Positions 18,631-22,500 of a stretch of 22,500 bases of DNA are shown here, piece by piece (position 1 is the stretch's first letter; each line of letters opens with the position of its first letter). The stretch is from positions 14,311,723-14,334,222 of the forward strand of contig CM018895.1 of the NCBI GenBank assembly GCA_009663005.1, given 5' to 3'. Under the pieces are notes generated by a model, which was given only the letters and a program-made list of their open reading frames with translations, did no database searches and had not been told where the DNA came from. This DNA comes from Actinidia chinensis (lineage: Eukaryota; Streptophyta; Magnoliopsida; Ericales; Actinidiaceae). The position numbers were made by a program, and so were the translations under genes.

Positions 18631-19511
18631 TAGGAATTTATAAATAGAGGTGTCTTCTAAGGCCATGATTGGCTTAAACCCTAAAGGGTATTTTCATCTT
18701 AGAATTTTTCTGAATCTTGTCATGTGACTGGCACCACATGTCATTTTCCATCAAAAAAACAGGTTTATAAACGGAAAGTTTTAAATGCCAAAATAGTTTA
18801 AAGTTCAAGGCACCGATTTGCCTGAACATGGGGAATCCAAATTTGTATTAAAATCGCGTCGTTTTGGAACTAATCCTCTCTCCAAAATTTATCAGTGAAT
18901 CTTGAATGTTCCCCTAATCCCACAGCATGGATAAAAAAAGAATTGAAAACTCCAAATACTTTGGCAGAATTAAGAATCTTTCTCCACAAATTTTGGTGAA
19001 TTTAATGAAACCAATCACTCATTGAATTATAACGAACCAACAAAACATAAATAGGGAGAGGGAGAGAGAGAGAGAAAGTGCCATGACGGATGATCACAAG
19101 CTTCCATCTCAGATCGAGATGTTTTGGGATTTTTCTTTTGTTAAGAGAGAGGAAGGCGCGATTTGATTTTAGAAATTTCTTGAACAAGTTTTGATTTGAC
19201 GCGGGTTGGAATGGAATTGGAATGCCGGACGGAAATCTGGAATGCCGTCGTTGTTTGAGTTCCTCATTTTCATTCAGATTTGAGCTGAGAATCGGATGCA
19301 AAATGCAGGTTTGACCTTGAGAGAAACCAATTCCATTTTTCCTATTGTTTTTAGAGCTCCCTCCCTCCCTTGTACAATGGCAAGACGGGATACAAATGGA
19401 ATTGAATTCCTAGTTTGAATTAAAAATTGAAGATTTTTAAATTTAACGGAAGCAATTGAATAGGGTGGAGATGAAGAAAAAAGTGAGTGTGTTTAAAATC
19501 AAAATGGGTTT

Positions 19512-19806
19512 TTTTAGGCTCTATTTGGATTTGAAATGAAACAAGTTTTCATTGTCATTGCAATTGGTTTGTGAAAGTAAAATGAAAGGATTGTTTTATC
19601 TCTATTGCCATCCTTAGATAGCCACAATTCATGGAAATTTTCAAATCTTCTATTAAATATTTATTTTAAATCTATCATGCTAAAACTCCCAAACTCAATA
19701 TGGAAACCCACCGGGAACAATCAAATATAAACTTGAGCAATTTTCATTTTAATAATTAACGTCAAATCTTTTCATTTGAAATCAACGATCCAAACACAGC
19801 CTAAAA
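19512..19806. mobile_element. MITE, about 295 bp
   Basis: TTTTAGGCTCTATTTGGAT (19512-19530) is inverted at the right end (complement TTTTAGGCTGTGTTTGGAT, 19788-19806) with two differences. The imperfect inversion extends inward through TTTGAAATGAAA against TTTCAAATGAAA. GGCT-TGTTTGGAT ends are common among small plant MITEs. There is no transposase and no clear target duplication. Confidence 0.75.
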
Positions 19807-20231
19807 GTGATTTGAAAATCTTTGTATACCTTCCGCCGAAAGGAAAATAAGGACAGCAACTTACATGAAACCCAAAAGCCAAATAGCATCTTCGATTCAT
19901 ATTTGGCTGTTCCCTAATATTTCTTTTAAAAACTTCAGTTTTTCGTTTTATTTTGAGGAAAAGGAAGAATTTCAATGAATAAGCAAATAGAACAAAGTTT
20001 ACAGAGCACAACATAGCAAAAGAACAGCAAACGAAGGAACCAAGGATAATGAGGTAAAACTGCAGATTAGTCCGAGGCGGCTCCCAAATTCTCAAGCTGA
20101 TACCGATGTGCTGCGGAGTGCGGATGGTGGGAAAGGAACAAAATGCACGAGAGCATACTTGTTAGCTACGTCGTGAGCTTATTGAACTACAGTACGCATT
20201 CTTTCACTACTTGCCTTGAATGAAACATAAA

Positions 20232-20325
20232 CTAAAACATGGCAAGCACATGTTCTCTGGTTGTACCCTCTTTTAACATTTTCAGAACTTCACCTAGTGG
20301 CAGCAATTCAAAAGGAGAAACAAAA
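20232..20325 (-). CDS. Last coding exon of an unidentified host gene
   Basis: The exon begins after a TATAG acceptor on the minus strand and continues in frame from the exon at 20901-20986. The translation after the junction is VSPFELLPLGEVLKMLKEG, then TTREHVLAMF, then TAG at 20232. There are no stops or frameshifts. The 86- and 94-base exons join in phase (180 bases, 60 codons with stop). A possible poly(A) signal (AATAAG) lies near 20175-20182. The amphipathic helical ending looks like a real protein C-terminus, but I do not recognise the family. No further coding sequence is seen between 19807 and 20231. Confidence 0.55.
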
Positions 20326-20900
20326 CTATACCAATCAGACCATCAGAGGGTAATTCATTCTTAAATACCAGATGTTAGGCCATACAAACTTGCTTTCCAC
20401 CCGGGTTCCTCTCTCTTTCATCCCTCTCTCTGTCTACTACATGTCCCTTCTCTAAAGCAAAAGCATGTTATAGACGCGGATTACAAATAAATGATTTAGT
20501 GTTTAATTTCAACAAAAATAGGAAGAGGTATTTTAATGGTAGAAGACTTGTGAAATTAGAGTGGAAGGTGGACTACAAGCAGAAGATATGTATTTTATTA
20601 GGTTCTTTATACAATTAAAATCCTTTGCATGAATCATTTCAAAGCAATCCTGTTAAAGAACTAAATGGTGTCCCATCCATATATATATCCAAGCTAAATT
20701 TGAGCTTAGTGAATAATAGTATCAATTTCCTCATTTAAAATTCAAACGGAGCCTCAGATACAATTGCACTTCATAACCACAAAACAATTAAAAGCAGGTA
20801 AAGCTGGAGACCAGTAGATATGAAACATTGCATCAAAAAAACTTTTCTGCACTGGTCTTGCAAACTCAGTTTCTATATACTTCACCTTTATCGGTTTTAC

Positions 20901-20986
20901 AAAGTGTTGGTGGTCCCTTCTCCTATGTGATCTTTGAGAATTTCTCTAAGATCTAGCTGCTCGAACCCACCTTGAAGTTCCTTCCA
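20901..20986 (-). CDS. Penultimate coding exon of the same unidentified host gene
   Basis: The minus strand shows a good acceptor (TTTTGTTATGCTTCTTGCAG) at 20987 and a GTAAAACC donor at 20900. Only one of three phases is open: WKELQGGFEQLDLREILKDH then IGEGTTNT. Skipping the donor would give a stop three codons later, so an alternative shorter C-terminus is possible. The intron to the next exon is 575 bases. Upstream exons are not found before element C begins at 21274, so the rest of the gene is either beyond the retroelement, outside the window, or lost. Confidence 0.55.
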
Positions 20987-21273
20987 CTGCAAGAAGCATA
21001 ACAAAAAACACATTAATCAGTTTTCTCATTCGTATTAGTGAAATTATTTTCATAAGGTCAAACTAAAAAAGAAACAATCCCACTGCGTTAAAAAATATAT
21101 ATATGTGCTGCTGGGCCGGGCAATCTATGTGTAAATTATTCTACCACTACAAGATAAATAATAAACCACACCGCAATACGAGTGTGCACGGAAAACCTAT
21201 ATGCCATAGGCAATGATATGTTGGACAATCTAGAAAATGATACATTGGATCACTAGGAAAGGGGTATTCTTGA
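20987..21273 (-). other. Intron remnant between host exon and element C
   Basis: AT-rich sequence with a short (AT)n run near 21097-21105 and no exon candidate. If the host gene is whole, element C was inserted in this intron, in the same orientation as the gene. Confidence 0.4.
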
Positions 21274-22074
21274 TATTGTGGTAGAAATTTGGGGGCAAGC
21301 AATCCACAGTCAGAATTGCTCTTTTAAGTTAGGAATTGAACCTCAATAGTGATCCAGGCGACCTGCGCAAGGGAACAAACGTAACCGGCCGGGGTGAGGC
21401 CGCTCAAAACTCTTTTAAGTTAGGAATTGAACCTCAATAGTGATCCAGGCGACCTGCGCAAGGGAACAAACGTAACCGGCCGGGGTGAGGCCGCTCAAAA
21501 CCCTTCCAGCGTGGAGATCAAACCTAGGCGAGTATAAGCTCCGCTAAACAAAGTACCAAAGCTCTAAGAATGAAAAGGCAAGGGTGTAGACGTGTGATTG
21601 CATTAGCGTACATTTTTCTGGTAGAGGGAGTGGCCTTTTGATAGTTGGAGAATGAAGAGCCGTGTGAGGAGATTACGGCATGATTTTCGGACGGCTAAGT
21701 ATGAAAGGAGATCCCGAAGATATCGAAGATGAAATAGGAAGATGCTATTTGGAGAACATACCGTAATCATAGGCGACGTGGTGGAGGTATCATGGAGATG
21801 GATTCCTCATGGAGTCTTCGTACTAGCGAAGTGATTAGTCTCGCCCATAGGCGAGCTAATGGATAGTTTGTAGAGATTGGCGACATGAGCACACATGGAG
21901 GCAACCCGATCCTTATGGCGAATGGTGATTGCAACTAATATTGGCGACGTGATCCCTTTAGGCAATGTGCCCCTTCCCAATCATTAGTAGGTGGAGTTTT
22001 TAGCCCACATTAGTAGCCCCGTACTCGAGATGCCAAGGTGGAACACTTGGGATCTTCGAGTAGTAAATCAAGCA
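21274..22074 (-). repeat. 3' LTR of element C, same family as element A
   Basis: The minus strand runs from TGCTTGATTTACTACTCG (22074) to CCACAATA (21274), matching the ends of the element A LTR (TGCTTATC... and CCACAACA). The interior aligns over the GGCCGGGG..GAGGCCGCTCAAAA block and the region 21700-21850. Its TATA box is mutated (CTATCAAAAG). It is 801 bases, or 710 without the internal duplication. It is a 3' LTR because a PPT-like tract, not a PBS, adjoins its right side, and no PBS follows its left side. Confidence 0.75.
21319..21500. repeat. Perfect 91-bp tandem duplication inside the element C LTR
   Basis: 21319-21409 and 21410-21500 are identical over all 91 bases. The element A LTR has only one copy of the corresponding GGCCGCTCAAAA block. 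The duplication lies between the TATA box and the LTR end, in the R/U5 part. Confidence 0.97.
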
Positions 22075-22087
22075 GCTTTTTTTTTTT
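22075..22087 (-). other. Polypurine tract of element C
   Basis: The minus strand reads eleven A's and GC directly before the LTR start TGCTTG. This is where second-strand synthesis would be primed and supports the LTR boundary. Confidence 0.55.
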
Positions 22088-22139
22088 GACGACGTAAGCA
22101 TGTAAGGGAGGCAAGCTTCCATAGTTGGACATGTGGATG

Positions 22140-22275
22140 AAAGCATTAATGACAGAATGACATTTTGGCAGGAATGGCGGTTTGACCTCAGAATTTGAAA
22201 CGTCGTGTGATCTGGCCGTTGGAGTAGATAGATCTAAGCTCTTGGTACTTCTTATAAATAGGGGGTCCTTCCATA
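22140..22275 (+). promoter_or_regulatory. Promoter of the antisense ORF of element C
   Basis: TTATAAATAGGGGGTCC at 22252-22268 is the counterpart of the TATA box at 112-125. The 100 bases upstream (GAAACGTCG, GTAGATAGAT, CTTGGT) are also shared with element A. It points away from the 3' LTR, toward the antisense ORF. Confidence 0.6.
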
Positions 22276-22427
22276 CATTGCACTCTTCTTGCTTCCACTG
22301 TTAAACTGCTGCCCTTGCTCCTACGTTCACATCGCCCTCATTAGCTCACCAACAGTTCTTCACCTCAATCCTTCAATAACTATTAACTTCCAGTCTCATC
22401 TTTAATTTCGTTTTTATTTTTTAGTGC

Positions 22428-22500
22428 ATGTCTAGTAGAGATGACGTAGGAGATCTAGACAATTCACTACCTTCTTGAATTTCTGATCACCTAGGAGAAA
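22428..22500 (+). pseudogene. Start of the antisense ORF of element C, cut by window edge
   Basis: ATG at 22428 opens MSSRDDVGDLDNSLPS. A TGA then occurs at 22476 where element A reads TGG in the same SLPS-W-ISDH block, so a G-to-A change has broken this copy near its start. A T-rich stretch ending TTTTTTAG stands just before the ATG and could be a splice acceptor of a leader intron. The rest is outside the window. Confidence 0.6.

Noticed and set aside
19002..19301. Minus-strand open frame of 99 codons
   Set aside because: It runs across a (CT)n tract, has no recognised motif and an ordinary-looking non-coding composition; it could be a leader but not a supported gene.
21274..22074. Element C LTR as a 5' LTR or solo LTR
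   Set aside because: A PPT-like tract and then the antisense-ORF promoter follow on the right, and no PBS follows on the left, so it is the 3' LTR of an element continuing beyond the window.
1..22500. CRISPR, operons, phage or bacterial defence genes
   Set aside because: The direct repeats present are tandem arrays or microsatellites without spacers, and all recognisable genes are plant or plant-retroelement genes.
1..22500. tRNA or rRNA genes
   Set aside because: No cloverleaf, A/B box pair or rRNA-like stretch was seen by eye; only the tRNA-complementary PBS was found. A tRNAscan-SE run would be decisive.

Overview
This is a nuclear segment of a flowering-plant genome. Most of it is decayed transposable elements surrounding small remnants of host genes. 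The evidence is GT-AG introns, plant-type LTR retrotransposons with a tRNA-Asp-like primer binding site, MITE-like elements, a LEA14-like desiccation gene, and microsatellites in a 5' UTR. Nothing prokaryotic or organellar is visible, and the species cannot be named from this sequence.

Layout. (1) 1-9399 is element A, a degenerate Ty3/gypsy retrotransposon of the Tat lineage on the minus strand. From right to left it has a 5' LTR (8782-9399), PBS (8762-8779), gag, protease, reverse transcriptase, RNase H, integrase (ending near 3210), and a block of about 63-bp tandem repeats (2838-3116). On the opposite (plus) strand it carries an additional antisense ORF (about 298-2566) with its own TATA box. 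The 3' LTR lies off the left edge. (2) 9400-11300 is AT-rich host DNA without a recognised gene. (3) About 10951-13975, minus strand, is a LEA14-like gene that keeps its splice sites but is broken by two stops and two frameshifts. Its 5' UTR intron contains a fold-back MITE and microsatellites. (4) 14226 to about 17720 is element B, a plus-strand chromovirus (possibly Galadriel-like) that lost its 5' LTR and most of gag. It has a large deletion across RNase H and integrase, and its 3' LTR remains. (5) 17729-18469 and 19512-19806 are two MITE-like elements. (6) 20232-20986, minus strand, holds the last two coding exons of an intact-looking host gene that I cannot name. (7) 21274-22500 is element C, a second and diverged copy of the element A family in the same orientation. 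It shows a complete 3' LTR with a perfect 91-bp internal duplication, a PPT, and the start of the same antisense ORF with its promoter.

The features most worth attention are the antisense gene of the Tat elements, with a promoter region conserved between two copies, the tandem repeats where that gene and pol converge, and a strand-biased GGCGA motif throughout the family. Element B is also notable because its stop codons sit where the family has glutamine codons, as expected from methyl-cytosine decay. No gene in the retroelements is intact, so all of them are presumably non-autonomous today.
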